Of a stretch of DNA of 22,343 nt, positions 8,372-18,291 are shown in pieces. Origin of the DNA: JBOHNM01 sp050730675. GTDB taxonomy: Bacteria > Planctomycetota > Phycisphaerae > Phycisphaerales > UBA1924. Position numbers and translations under genes: made by a program. The DNA lies in contig JBOHNM010000060.1 in the NCBI GenBank assembly GCA_050730675.1, positions 1 to 22,343 on the forward strand, written 5' to 3'. Numbering within the stretch: position 1 is the stretch's first letter; each line of letters starts with the position of its first letter. The notes beneath the pieces are model-generated. The model saw only the letters and a list, made by a program, of their open reading frames with translations. It was not told the origin of the DNA and did not search any database.

Positions 8372-9520
8372 ATGCCCGCAACCACCGCCCCCGCGTCCGC
8401 GACCGCCAACGGCCAGTTGATCGACATCCGCAAGACCCTCGGCGAGCAGGCTGACGGGCTCCTCAAGCACGCCAGCAAAACCATCAGCAAGGACGTTCTG
8501 CACCTGCCCGGGCCGGACTTCATCGACCGCGTTGTCTCCCAGAGCGATCGCCCGGTGCCGGTGCTGCGCAATTTCCAGAACATCCTCAACCACGGCCGCC
8601 TCGGCGGCACCGGGTTTGTCAGCATCCTGCCCGTGGACCAGGGGATCGAGCATTCGGCCGGAGCGAGCTTTGCCCCGAACCCCGCCTACTTCGATCCCGA
8701 GAACATCGTCAAGCTCGCGATCGACGGCGGCTGCAACGCCGTCGCTTCGACCATCGGCGTCCTCGGCTCCGTGGCCCGCAAGTACGCCCACAAGATCCCG
8801 TTCCTGGTCAAGTTCAACCACAACGAGATGCTGACCTACCCCAACATCTTTAAGCAAAGCTACTTCGGCTCGGTGAAGCAGTGCTATGAGATGGGGGCGG
8901 CGGCTGTTGGGGCAACGATCTACTTCGGCTCCTCGGATTCACGCGAGGAGATCAAGTACGTCAGCGACATGTTCGAGCAGGCTCACGACCTGGGCATGGT
9001 CACCGTGCTGTGGTGCTACACCCGCAACAACGCCTTCAAGGTGAAGGGCGCCGACGGCAAGAGCGTGGACTACCACGCCTCGGCCGACCTCGCCTCGCAG
9101 GCCAACCACCTCGGCGCCACCATCAAGGCCGACATCATCAAGCAGAAACTCCCGACTAACAACGGTGGGTACGCCGCACTGAACACCGGCGGCTCGGCCT
9201 ACGGCAAGTGGGACAAGCGCGTCTACACGCAGCTCTGCGGCTCCGACGAGTCCGGCCACGGCGGCCACCCAATCGACCTCTGCCGCTATCAGGTCGCCAA
9301 CGGCTACATGGGGCGCATCCCCCTCATCAACTCCGGCGGCGAGAGCAAGGGCGCCAGCGACCTGGCCGAGGCGGTCGAGACGGCGGTCATCAACAAGCGG
9401 GCTGGCGGCATGGGGTTGATCTCCGGCCGCAAGGCTTTCCAGAAGCCGATCAAGGACGGCGTCGCCCTGCTTCACGCCGTACAGGACGTCTACTTGGACA
9501 AGTCGGTGACCATCGCCTGA
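8372..9520 (+). CDS. fbaB: Class I fructose-bisphosphate aldolase (FbaB/DhnA type)
   Basis: The 382-residue enzyme cleaves fructose 1,6-bisphosphate into glyceraldehyde 3-phosphate and dihydroxyacetone phosphate by a Schiff-base mechanism. It matches the E. coli FbaB type along its length: ILPVDQGIEHS (85-95), VKFNHNEM (146-153), the lysine-bearing segment IKADIIKQK (251-259), NNGGYAALN, RYQVANGYMGRIPLINSGG and the family-typical end INKRAGGMGLISGRKAFQKP...AVQDVYLDKSVTIA. About 30 extra N-terminal residues precede the conserved part. The ATG at 8372 has GGAG eight bases upstream. The in-frame extension back to 8132 is antisense to the neighbour and was discarded. It is the only strong central-carbon gene in this half of the window. 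Confidence 0.97.
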   Translation: MPATTAPASATANGQLIDIRKTLGEQADGLLKHASKTISKDVLHLPGPDFIDRVVSQSDRPVPVLRNFQNILNHGRLGGTGFVSILPVDQGIEHSAGASFAPNPAYFDPENIVKLAIDGGCNAVASTIGVLGSVARKYAHKIPFLVKFNHNEMLTYPNIFKQSYFGSVKQCYEMGAAAVGATIYFGSSDSREEIKYVSDMFEQAHDLGMVTVLWCYTRNNAFKVKGADGKSVDYHASADLASQANHLGATIKADIIKQKLPTNNGGYAALNTGGSAYGKWDKRVYTQLCGSDESGHGGHPIDLCRYQVANGYMGRIPLINSGGESKGASDLAEAVETAVINKRAGGMGLISGRKAFQKPIKDGVALLHAVQDVYLDKSVTIA

Positions 9521-9598
9521 TCTCACGCTGCCGAGGGATGCCTTGCTATTTGTTTAGTATTAGTTTGGGTAATTCACGTTTTCTTACCAGGGATTTTG

Positions 9599-9628
9599 TT
9601 GGCCACCGGCCCGGATGTCTGGTAATCT
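9599..9628 (+). promoter_or_regulatory. Possible sigma-70-like promoter ahead of the small-protein gene
   Basis: TTGGCC (9599-9604) is followed after 18 bases by TAATCT (9623-9628), preceded by TG in extended -10 position. The match is partial (4/6 and 3/6). It sits at the end of a markedly AT-rich stretch (9541-9600 is about one-third GC) in a window that is otherwise clearly GC-rich. It would place a transcript start just ahead of the 9646 hairpin. Confidence 0.3.
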
Positions 9629-9645
9629 AGAGATCAGATAGAGGT

Positions 9646-9669
9646 TTGCCGCGTCGAGAGACGCGGCAA
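9646..9669 (+). other. Leader hairpin with GAGA tetraloop just upstream of a ribosome binding site
   Basis: TTGCCGCGTC and GACGCGGCAA form a perfect 10-bp stem closed by GAGA, a GNRA-type tetraloop. The stem ends four bases before the GAGGAG ribosome site (9674-9679) of the 33-codon gene. It has no following T-run, so it looks like a 5' leader structure affecting stability or translation rather than a terminator. Confidence 0.6.
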
Positions 9670-9685
9670 CGCAGAGGAGAGAACC

Positions 9686-9787
9686 ATGCATCGCAGCATC
9701 GCTTTGACCATGAACGCCCTTGAGTGCATCGCCACCGTCGCGATTGTGGCCTGTTTGGCCATGGCCCGCTTCCGCGTTCCGAACTGA
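9686..9787 (+). CDS. Small hydrophobic protein, 33 residues
   Basis: This short frame starts MHRSIALTMNALECIATVAI and ends MARFRVPN. Residues 11-27 form a single hydrophobic stretch long enough to enter a membrane, flanked by His/Arg at the start and two Arg at the end. A strong ribosome site (GAGGAGAG) lies six bases before the ATG, far better than that of several large genes nearby. A perfect hairpin stands directly upstream and a long hairpin downstream, giving it the layout of a stand-alone gene. The function is unknown. It could instead be a fortuitous frame on a structured non-coding RNA. Confidence 0.5.
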   Translation: MHRSIALTMNALECIATVAIVACLAMARFRVPN

Positions 9788-9830
9788 TGATCTCAACGGA
9801 CCCTGTCCGATAGATCACGTATCCAACCGC

Positions 9831-9872
9831 CGCCTCGCCTTCGGTCGCTTATGCGAAACCGGATGCGAGGCG
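9831..9872 (+). terminator. Long interrupted hairpin between convergent genes, possible terminator
   Basis: CGCCTCGC (9831-9838) pairs with GCGAGGCG (9865-9872). Inside, TTCGGT (9840-9845) pairs with ACCGGA (9858-9863) with one G-T wobble, and CGC pairs with GCG around a TTAT loop, giving 17 pairs in all. It lies between the small gene (plus) and the zinc-ribbon gene (minus), so it could stop transcripts from either side. There is no adjacent T-run; TTTT comes only at about 9880. A second CGCCTCGC at 9890-9897 could compete for the 9865-9872 arm. Confidence 0.4.
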
Positions 9873-9902
9873 ACGTGCGTTTTGTCGGGCGCCTCGCGCG
9901 GA

Positions 9903-11285
9903 TCACTCGTCGGTCGGCGGCATTGGCGGCGAAATGCTCGGGTGCGTCTGCAGATACGCCGGGCAGATCAGCGAGCCGAACCACACCCGCGGGAAGAGAT
10001 CATCGAACGGCGCCTGAGCCCACGTGTCGATCGCCGTTCGGACATCGGCAGAGACATGGAACGCGGCCTTGACATGCCGGCGCTTCGAGGCGTCGTTGAA
10101 TCGCTCGTACTCGTCCGGCGCCCAGAACAACTCGATCTCGTTCCACGCTGTGGTCATTCCGGCACGCTGGTTCACACCGCCGCGGCCGGTCGCGACGACG
10201 CGATTGTCCACGACCAGGTCCAGCCGGAAACCCAGGAGGCAATCCACGTCCTTCCAGTTGGGCTTCGACAGGTCACTGTCGTACACCGCCGTGATCGTCG
10301 GGCCGATCCGCGCGAGCCGAAGCGCCAGTGCCTTGCCAACGGCGTTCGAGGTTTCGAAATCAAAAACCGGGCGGACACATTCCTCGGGGGTGGTCACGAT
10401 GTCGCACGGCACAACCACGACCCCCTTCCACACGACGATTCCGCCCTCGTTGGCGAGTTCAAGGTCGAGCAGCACGGGCACACCCGGGGCCTCGGCCGGG
10501 CGCGACAGGCAGAGCGTGGTCCCGTTGTACGATCCACGAACGGTGGACAGCGGATACGTGGCGCCGTTGCGCGTCGGCGTCACCATGACCGGCACGCGCG
10601 ACCCGGCGGGCCACCGCGACGGCACCCGCAGCAGGTCGCCGGGATGGTCATGCACGGCCGCGAAGTGCCGATCCAGAAAGACGGTGGATTGCCAGCGCCA
10701 CATTTTCCCGGCCGACAACCGCTCCCACGCGGCATCGCCCATCTGCTCCCGCCACGTGCGTGGCGGAGGGGGCGTCGGGGTCGCTGGCGGCGGCGCAGGC
10801 ATGACCAAGCTCGAATTCCACGTGGCCGAACTTGACCACATTTGCACTGCCGGTGCCGGCGGAGGCAAGCTCCCTGCGTAGTCATCAGCCGGCGCGAGAT
10901 AGACCAGACCGGTCGTCGGGATCAGGGAAGTCCAGCCCGCCCTGTTCAGTTCCGGAGTTTGGTAAAGCAGCCACCCTCCAAGCCCGACGACAAGCGCGAT
11001 GGGCACCCAGCGCCAGCGACGTCGAGTGCGGGCAAATCGCTTGATGCGCGTGGAGGCGTACCCACATTCCGGGCAGGTGAGAAGGCGATCGGCGGGCTGA
11101 TCAGCTTGATCGACGCTGGCGCCAGCGATCGACGCCACGTCATACCAGCACTTGGGGCAGCGGAGCCGGCCGCGGGCACGATCGCGGAGCATCGCCCACA
11201 GCAGCAGCCCGATCGCCAGAGCGCCAACAGCCCAACCGCCGACATGAAAGGCCCAGTCGTACAAGCCCGTGGGCACGGGATTCAT
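9903..11285 (-). CDS. Zinc-ribbon membrane protein, copy 2 of a tandem pair
   Basis: The product is 460 residues. A transmembrane helix (about 15-34) is followed by a zinc ribbon with Cys43/Cys46 (CPKCWYD) and Cys71/Cys74 (CPECG). Then come a basic RTRRRWR stretch and a second helix (about 93-109). The remaining 350 residues should face the same side as the N-terminus, probably outside the cytoplasm with the ribbon inside. A Pro-rich linker (about 141-178) separates the membrane part from a beta-rich domain. The architecture and motifs match the upstream neighbour at 11391-12665, so the two arose by duplication. Membrane proteins with this ribbon recur in planctomycete genomes, to my knowledge without assigned function. 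The ribosome site is weak. Confidence 0.85.
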   Translation of the reverse strand: MNPVPTGLYDWAFHVGGWAVGALAIGLLLWAMLRDRARGRLRCPKCWYDVASIAGASVDQADQPADRLLTCPECGYASTRIKRFARTRRRWRWVPIALVVGLGGWLLYQTPELNRAGWTSLIPTTGLVYLAPADDYAGSLPPPAPAVQMWSSSATWNSSLVMPAPPPATPTPPPPRTWREQMGDAAWERLSAGKMWRWQSTVFLDRHFAAVHDHPGDLLRVPSRWPAGSRVPVMVTPTRNGATYPLSTVRGSYNGTTLCLSRPAEAPGVPVLLDLELANEGGIVVWKGVVVVPCDIVTTPEECVRPVFDFETSNAVGKALALRLARIGPTITAVYDSDLSKPNWKDVDCLLGFRLDLVVDNRVVATGRGGVNQRAGMTTAWNEIELFWAPDEYERFNDASKRRHVKAAFHVSADVRTAIDTWAQAPFDDLFPRVWFGSLICPAYLQTHPSISPPMPPTDE

Positions 11286-11345
11286 GCCTACATGCTATTG
11301 CGTCGCGGGTCCTCCGCGAGGCTTGTTGCGCTGATTTGTGCCGCG

Positions 11346-11389
11346 CCGGCGATCACGCCGGGGCATGACTGCCGACCTGGGCGGCAGTC
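11346..11389 (-). terminator. Two adjacent hairpins between the zinc-ribbon paralogues
   Basis: GACTGCCG (11367-11374) pairs perfectly with CGGCAGTC (11382-11389) around a seven-base loop, starting one base after the stop of the upstream gene. A second stem, CCGGCG/CGCCGG with an ATCA loop, lies at 11346-11361. Neither is followed by a T-run. They may mark transcript ends or an intercistronic processing or stability site between the two minus-strand genes. Confidence 0.4.
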
Positions 11390-11390
11390 C

Positions 11391-12665
11391 CTATTGCGGC
11401 GGCTGACCGGCCTCGAACGCTTTGACGGACGGCCGGATTAGTTCACTCAACGGCATCGTGAACTCGCCCGCCCAGTACTTGCTGCCGTCAAAATCGCGGA
11501 GGGCCATCTCGCCGTCACCGCGGACGCGGACGGTGTAGCGGGGGTTGGTGGGGTCGCGCAGGAGCGCATCGAGCCTTGTTGCTGGTCCGTCGATCAAGAT
11601 CGGAAGTCCGTTCACATGGCTGTCACGTCCCGGAGTCTGCCACCACAAAGCTCGTCCAACAACTTCCAGCCCATCCCGAATCTCGACGTGCGGCGCGATG
11701 ACCATGCCCTGCAACTCTCGTGTGCCAATGCTCCGGGCGGCCAGGTACGCCCGTTCGCTCGTCGGCATATGACTGATGCGGAGCTGGAGGCCTTCACGAA
11801 CCAGCGTGTTGATCGCGGCTCCCCGCACGGGCGTGATGGCCTGATCGACTGAGTCACAGATTTCAATTGGCAGCTTGATCGAAATCCGTCGTCGGGCGGT
11901 CGTCGGCCAGACCCAGATGGCGTAGTCCAAGCCTGCCTCTGGATCCCCCACTTTGAAGGCGGCGTCGCTCCAACTCGCTTCATATGAGTAGTCCCAGAAA
12001 CCCTCCGGGTATTTCGGAAAGAAGTCCCCAGGGAAAGCTTGATCGTTAATAGCGAGCACCGCCTGCGAGATCCGGTCCTTGCTCGCAACTCCTGAGCCCC
12101 CCAATACCAGCGGCACACCTCGCGGCCACTTGCTGCGAAATCGGATCGCGTTGCGATCACTCAAGAAGAGCGCCCGCACGGCAGCATCTGAAACACCATC
12201 ATCGAAGATCCGTTCTCGCATTGCACGGTCGAGTGTCGGCCACTCGCTTCGGTCGACTACACCAACCAGCCCGATCATCACCCACGTCGGCGTAACCGCC
12301 CACACCCCATCCCGCCGCACCTTTGGCGTCAGCGCCAGTCCGCCCGCGATCACCACCACCATCACACCTGCCACCACCATCCGCCACCGCCGCCGCGTCC
12401 GGTGCATCTGCCGCTCGCGCTTCACGACGCGTCCGCACTCGGGGCACGTAACCGGCGAGAACATCGGGCTTGAAGCACCCTCACCCCGGCCCCCTCCCGC
12501 AGCGAGACCGACCAAGGAACCCAGGTCATACCAGCACCTCGGGCACCTTGCCCGCCCCCTCGACCGATCCGCCAACAACCCCCGCCACAGCAGCCACAAC
12601 GCCGCAACCCCCAGCAACCCGCCGGCGGCGAAGAACAACCAGTCCCAATCCAGCAGCGCGGCCAT
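11391..12665 (-). CDS. Zinc-ribbon membrane protein, copy 1 of a tandem pair
   Basis: The product is 424 residues with the same plan as its downstream neighbour. It has helix 1 (about 9-28), a ribbon with Cys41/Cys44 (CPRCWYDLGS) and Cys74/Cys77 (CPECG), a basic RTRRRWR motif, helix 2 (about 96-112) and a large C-terminal domain of about 300 residues. That domain has no Pro-rich linker and differs clearly in sequence from the other copy. The ATG at 12665 was chosen because it opens directly into the first helix; the longer frame to 12971 runs antisense into clpB. No good ribosome site is visible. The gene diverges from clpB across 198 bases in which I see no clear promoter or heat-shock element. 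Confidence 0.85.
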   Translation of the reverse strand: MAALLDWDWLFFAAGGLLGVAALWLLWRGLLADRSRGRARCPRCWYDLGSLVGLAAGGGRGEGASSPMFSPVTCPECGRVVKRERQMHRTRRRWRMVVAGVMVVVIAGGLALTPKVRRDGVWAVTPTWVMIGLVGVVDRSEWPTLDRAMRERIFDDGVSDAAVRALFLSDRNAIRFRSKWPRGVPLVLGGSGVASKDRISQAVLAINDQAFPGDFFPKYPEGFWDYSYEASWSDAAFKVGDPEAGLDYAIWVWPTTARRRISIKLPIEICDSVDQAITPVRGAAINTLVREGLQLRISHMPTSERAYLAARSIGTRELQGMVIAPHVEIRDGLEVVGRALWWQTPGRDSHVNGLPILIDGPATRLDALLRDPTNPRYTVRVRGDGEMALRDFDGSKYWAGEFTMPLSELIRPSVKAFEAGQPPQ

Positions 12666-12863
12666 CACCAGAGGGTACCGACTGACACCGAACAGGCCGC
12701 GGAGTGCCAATCCGGCAGGCGGGCACCCGGCCTTTGCCCGGTGATCGGCCATCGGCACAGGGGCCTTGCTGCTCGCTCGTCTGGCGCGCCGATTGCCCCT
12801 CTCCACCGACGCCCGTTCCAGCCGTACGCTGACAGCGCGCCCCGGAAAGGACCTATTCCCTCC

Positions 12864-15577
<2,714 letters not shown>

Positions 15578-15581
<4 letters not shown>

Positions 15582-16459
15582 GGCTTGCCGTTACCTTCCA
15601 AGGCGTCCAATATTCGCGCTTGCGATTGCGTGATCTCGCTGATCTCATCGGCGATTTGGTCGGCACGATCCACGGCCGAGTAGTCGTCCCACAGCAGTCG
15701 ATCATCTTGGAAGTGCCAGTGTCCAAATTCGCGCCGCAGCAGAAACGCATACTCCTCGAAACGATCGAAGAGATCCTTGTCGCTGCGAAGGAGCCGCTGG
15801 TACTTCCCCAGCCATCGGCCGCCATGTCCAGAGTAGAGATTCACCCACACATCGCAGCGCCATAACGGAACTGCGTGCCTTCGAAAACACCCCTCAACCT
15901 CGCTGCGAAATCCACGAAAATCCGATTCGAGTCGATCGCGAGCAGCCTTTACCTCTCGAACGGCCGCCAAACGGCGGTCGGCGTCTTCGACAGAACGGAT
16001 GCCTCTCGCCGACAATCCTCCGGCGGCACGGATCGGACTCGTCAGGTTCGCGTACCGCTCGCTCATATTCCCAAGTTGCCCTCTCGCTTCGGTGCTCGCG
16101 GCCATGTACGCGGCGGCACCGAAGATTGGAGGTGACAGCCAATGCGCAAAGCCCGCCGCCGTCGTGGCCACCGCCAGGCTGATCACAATGCCCATGCACC
16201 CCACCAGCCGCCGCGACCGCGTGTGCTTCACACGACGAGCGAGCAGCAGCAAGAGCAAGGGCAGCATGCTTGCGGCCGACGCGCACGCGATCCGCAGCAC
16301 CTTCCCCCAGAACGGAATAAACGCCTCGCTCCGAAGGTACATCATGCCCGCGTACGCCAGCAACCCGACAATGACCCCGATCATGCCCCACGCTGCATGC
16401 CGCCACGTACCACGCCGCGGGCCGACTTCGCTTCGCTCTGTCTCCGACGCGCCGGCCAT
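15578..16459 (-). CDS. Three-helix membrane protein with cytosolic or periplasmic helical domain, copy 2 of a pair
   Basis: The product is 293 residues. Three hydrophobic helices (about 22-41, 54-74, 84-106) are followed by about 185 charged residues, largely helical and coiled-coil-like (REVKAARDRLESDFRGF). The C-terminal 70 residues resemble those of the upstream neighbour (see findings). The ATG at 16459 has GGAGG five bases upstream. A GTG at 16510 would overlap the upstream stop by four bases (GTGA) but has no ribosome site. I recognise no family. It probably forms an operon with the gene at 16507-17496, and it shares its last four bases with the end of clpB. Confidence 0.72.
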
Positions 16460-16506
16460 CGCCCCCTCCGCCAAATACAAATAATGTGCGCTTGAATGCC
16501 CTGATC

Positions 16507-17496
16507 TCACGGCGTCGGCTGCGACAACTCACCCAGCAGCTTGTTCTGCTCAGCCGACAGTGTCTGGATCTTCACAACAATCTCGTTGAAAGTGGGCAGC
16601 AGTTTCGGCTCGCTGAACATCACCTTCTTGTCCTGCACCTTCCACTTGTTGAAGTTGTCGTGGAGCAACGTGAAGTACGCCCGGAATTGCTCCGCTGATT
16701 CGACATCGATCTGCCGCACCCGCACGACCTTTTCCAGACTTGCGGACTTGCTGATGCCCCGCTTGAATTCCTGGAGGTCGTCGAACCCGACCCCATGAAC
16801 CTTGGCAAGCCGATCGATCTCCGCCTCGATCCCGCGTGCCCGCTCAAAGTTTGCTCGGGCAACAAGGTCATACTCCGTCACCGCCGCGATCCGCTTCTCG
16901 CAGTCGGCCGCTGTCGTGATGCTCGCCACATCCATCCCCCCGGCGGTCTGGAATTTCTGCAGCGCGTCCTGCGCCGAACGCCCTATCTGCGCCGAGTACT
17001 TGATGAAATCTGCGGTCATCTGGGCAACCACCCTGTCCCTCCCGCCCGCCGCGGCCGCAAACTCGTCCGCCGCTCGATCCATCCGATCCACGTCCACGCG
17101 AGACCCAGCAGGCCCATTGCCACGTGCCCTCACGATCTCGTCCTTCAGGTCGGTGATCGCAATCTTGGTCTTGGCATCCGAGTTCGCCTGGGAGAAGCTT
17201 GTAGAGATCATCGCGATCGCCACTAATGTGCAGGCAAAGGTCCAGACCCATGCTTTGGGAGCCTTGGCTTGAGTGCAGAGCCGAACGACGAATGCCACAA
17301 TCGCCGACGCCAGGATGGCGCCGACCAATCGACCAATCAGTTCGCTCGCCGCGTAGATCGAAGCGCCGCTCGACTTGACCGCGCCGATCACCACCACCAC
17401 GACCAGGGCCACACATACCGCCGCCTCCGGCAATCCGAACGACTTCGATGGCTTTGGCTTGGGGTTGACAACGGGTGGGGGAGTCGGCTGGCTCAT
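16507..17496 (-). CDS. Three-helix membrane protein with coiled-coil C-terminal domain, copy 1 of a pair
   Basis: The product is 329 residues. A Pro/Lys-rich cytosolic N-terminus (about 20 residues) precedes three hydrophobic helices (about 23-40, 54-73, 81-101). Then come about 225 residues of charged helix with coiled-coil character (ANFERARGIEAEIDRLAK; IVVKIQTLSAEQNKLLGEL). Membrane proteins of this build are often sensors or scaffolds, but nothing here shows an enzyme or binding motif. The ATG at 17496 is the natural start because it precedes the Pro-rich N-terminus. It heads a likely two-gene unit with the gene at 15578-16459 and starts 50 bases after mntR ends, so read-through from mntR is possible. 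Confidence 0.75.
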   Translation of the reverse strand: MSQPTPPPVVNPKPKPSKSFGLPEAAVCVALVVVVVIGAVKSSGASIYAASELIGRLVGAILASAIVAFVVRLCTQAKAPKAWVWTFACTLVAIAMISTSFSQANSDAKTKIAITDLKDEIVRARGNGPAGSRVDVDRMDRAADEFAAAAGGRDRVVAQMTADFIKYSAQIGRSAQDALQKFQTAGGMDVASITTAADCEKRIAAVTEYDLVARANFERARGIEAEIDRLAKVHGVGFDDLQEFKRGISKSASLEKVVRVRQIDVESAEQFRAYFTLLHDNFNKWKVQDKKVMFSEPKLLPTFNEIVVKIQTLSAEQNKLLGELSQPTP

Positions 17497-17546
17497 ACCC
17501 GAATCCTACCGAGATCCTCGCCCCATCGTCCCACCCACTCACGTGC

Positions 17547-17975
17547 TTACTTCGTCAGCATCCGCTCCATCGCCCGGATCGTCGTCTCGCTCACGTGGTG
17601 CTCGATCCCCTCGGCGTCCAGCTCCGCGTGCTTGGCCGGCACGCCAAGGCTGAGCAGGAACCGCAGCACGATGTCGTGCCGACGTGCCGCATCCTCGGCC
17701 AGCTTTCGACCCTGCGGCGTCAGTTCCACCGGCTGGTGCCGCGCCGCCACCACCAGCCCGGCCTTGGCCAGCCGCGCCAGCGTGCGGCTCACCGTCACGT
17801 GGCTTACGCCCATCATCCGCGCCAGGTCCTTCACCCGCGCCTCGCCCTGCCGCTCGATAAGCTGCGATACCGCCTCGACGTAGTCCTCGGCGTTCTCGGC
17901 GCGGTGCGCCGCCCGCGTGACGCGGAAGCGTGCCGCGGGCTCGAGATTGCCGGAACCACTGGTCATGGCCCGCAT
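17547..17975 (-). CDS. mntR: Manganese-responsive regulator MntR (DtxR family)
   Basis: This 142-residue DNA-binding repressor has a winged helix (about 48-73, VKDLARMMGVSHVTVSRTLA) and a metal-binding dimerisation domain. All six metal ligands of Bacillus MntR have counterparts: Asp31 and Glu34 (EDYVE), His100 (RRHDI), and Glu122, Glu125 and His126 (EGIEHH). It therefore probably senses Mn(II) and controls metal uptake or export, although no manganese transporter gene lies in this window. The start is uncertain between ATG 17975 and ATG 17966; neither has a strong ribosome site. It is the third gene after the HAD and DUF167 genes, 13 bases downstream, so it may be translated from their message. 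The length is normal for the family. Confidence 0.92.
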   Translation of the reverse strand: MRAMTSGSGNLEPAARFRVTRAAHRAENAEDYVEAVSQLIERQGEARVKDLARMMGVSHVTVSRTLARLAKAGLVVAARHQPVELTPQGRKLAEDAARRHDIVLRFLLSLGVPAKHAELDAEGIEHHVSETTIRAMERMLTK

Positions 17976-17988
17976 CGTACCAGAGCCG

Positions 17989-18291
17989 TCACGCCACACC
18001 CAACGCCTTCGCCGCGACCTCCACCGTCACCCCAACGATCCGCACCGTCTTCTCGGCCCGGCTGTGCCCCGCAACCACCTCTACCGACCGCGCCGGCACG
18101 CCGACGGCCTGAGCCAGCAGCCCGCAGATCGCCTCGTTCGCCTTTCCACCTTCCGGCGGCGCGCTCACGCGCACCTTCAGTCGATCGCCCAGCACTCCGG
18201 CGACCCCGTCGCGGCTCGCCCCGGGTACGGCCTTGACCGCCATCAGCACCGCGCGCCCCGGCGCGGCCGGATCATCCCGGATCACGACCAT
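17989..18291 (-). CDS. DUF167 (YggU-like) family protein
   Basis: The product is 100 residues. It matches the DUF167/YggU family by AVKAVPGASRDGV near the N-terminus and the signature LKVRVSAPPEGGKANEAI, followed by the conserved SVEVVAGHSRAEKTVRI. These are small soluble alpha/beta proteins of unknown function, widespread in bacteria and often next to housekeeping genes. The ATG lies inside the end of the HAD gene (10-base overlap), with GGAGG eight bases upstream, so translation is probably coupled. The length is normal. Confidence 0.93.
   Translation of the reverse strand: MVVIRDDPAAPGRAVLMAVKAVPGASRDGVAGVLGDRLKVRVSAPPEGGKANEAICGLLAQAVGVPARSVEVVAGHSRAEKTVRIVGVTVEVAAKALGVA

Noticed and set aside
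12666..12863. Possible CIRCE or sigma-32 heat-shock element ahead of clpB
   Set aside because: I found neither the TTAGCACTC inverted repeat nor a convincing CTTGAA/CCCCAT pair; only an imperfect hairpin (12724-12743) is visible.
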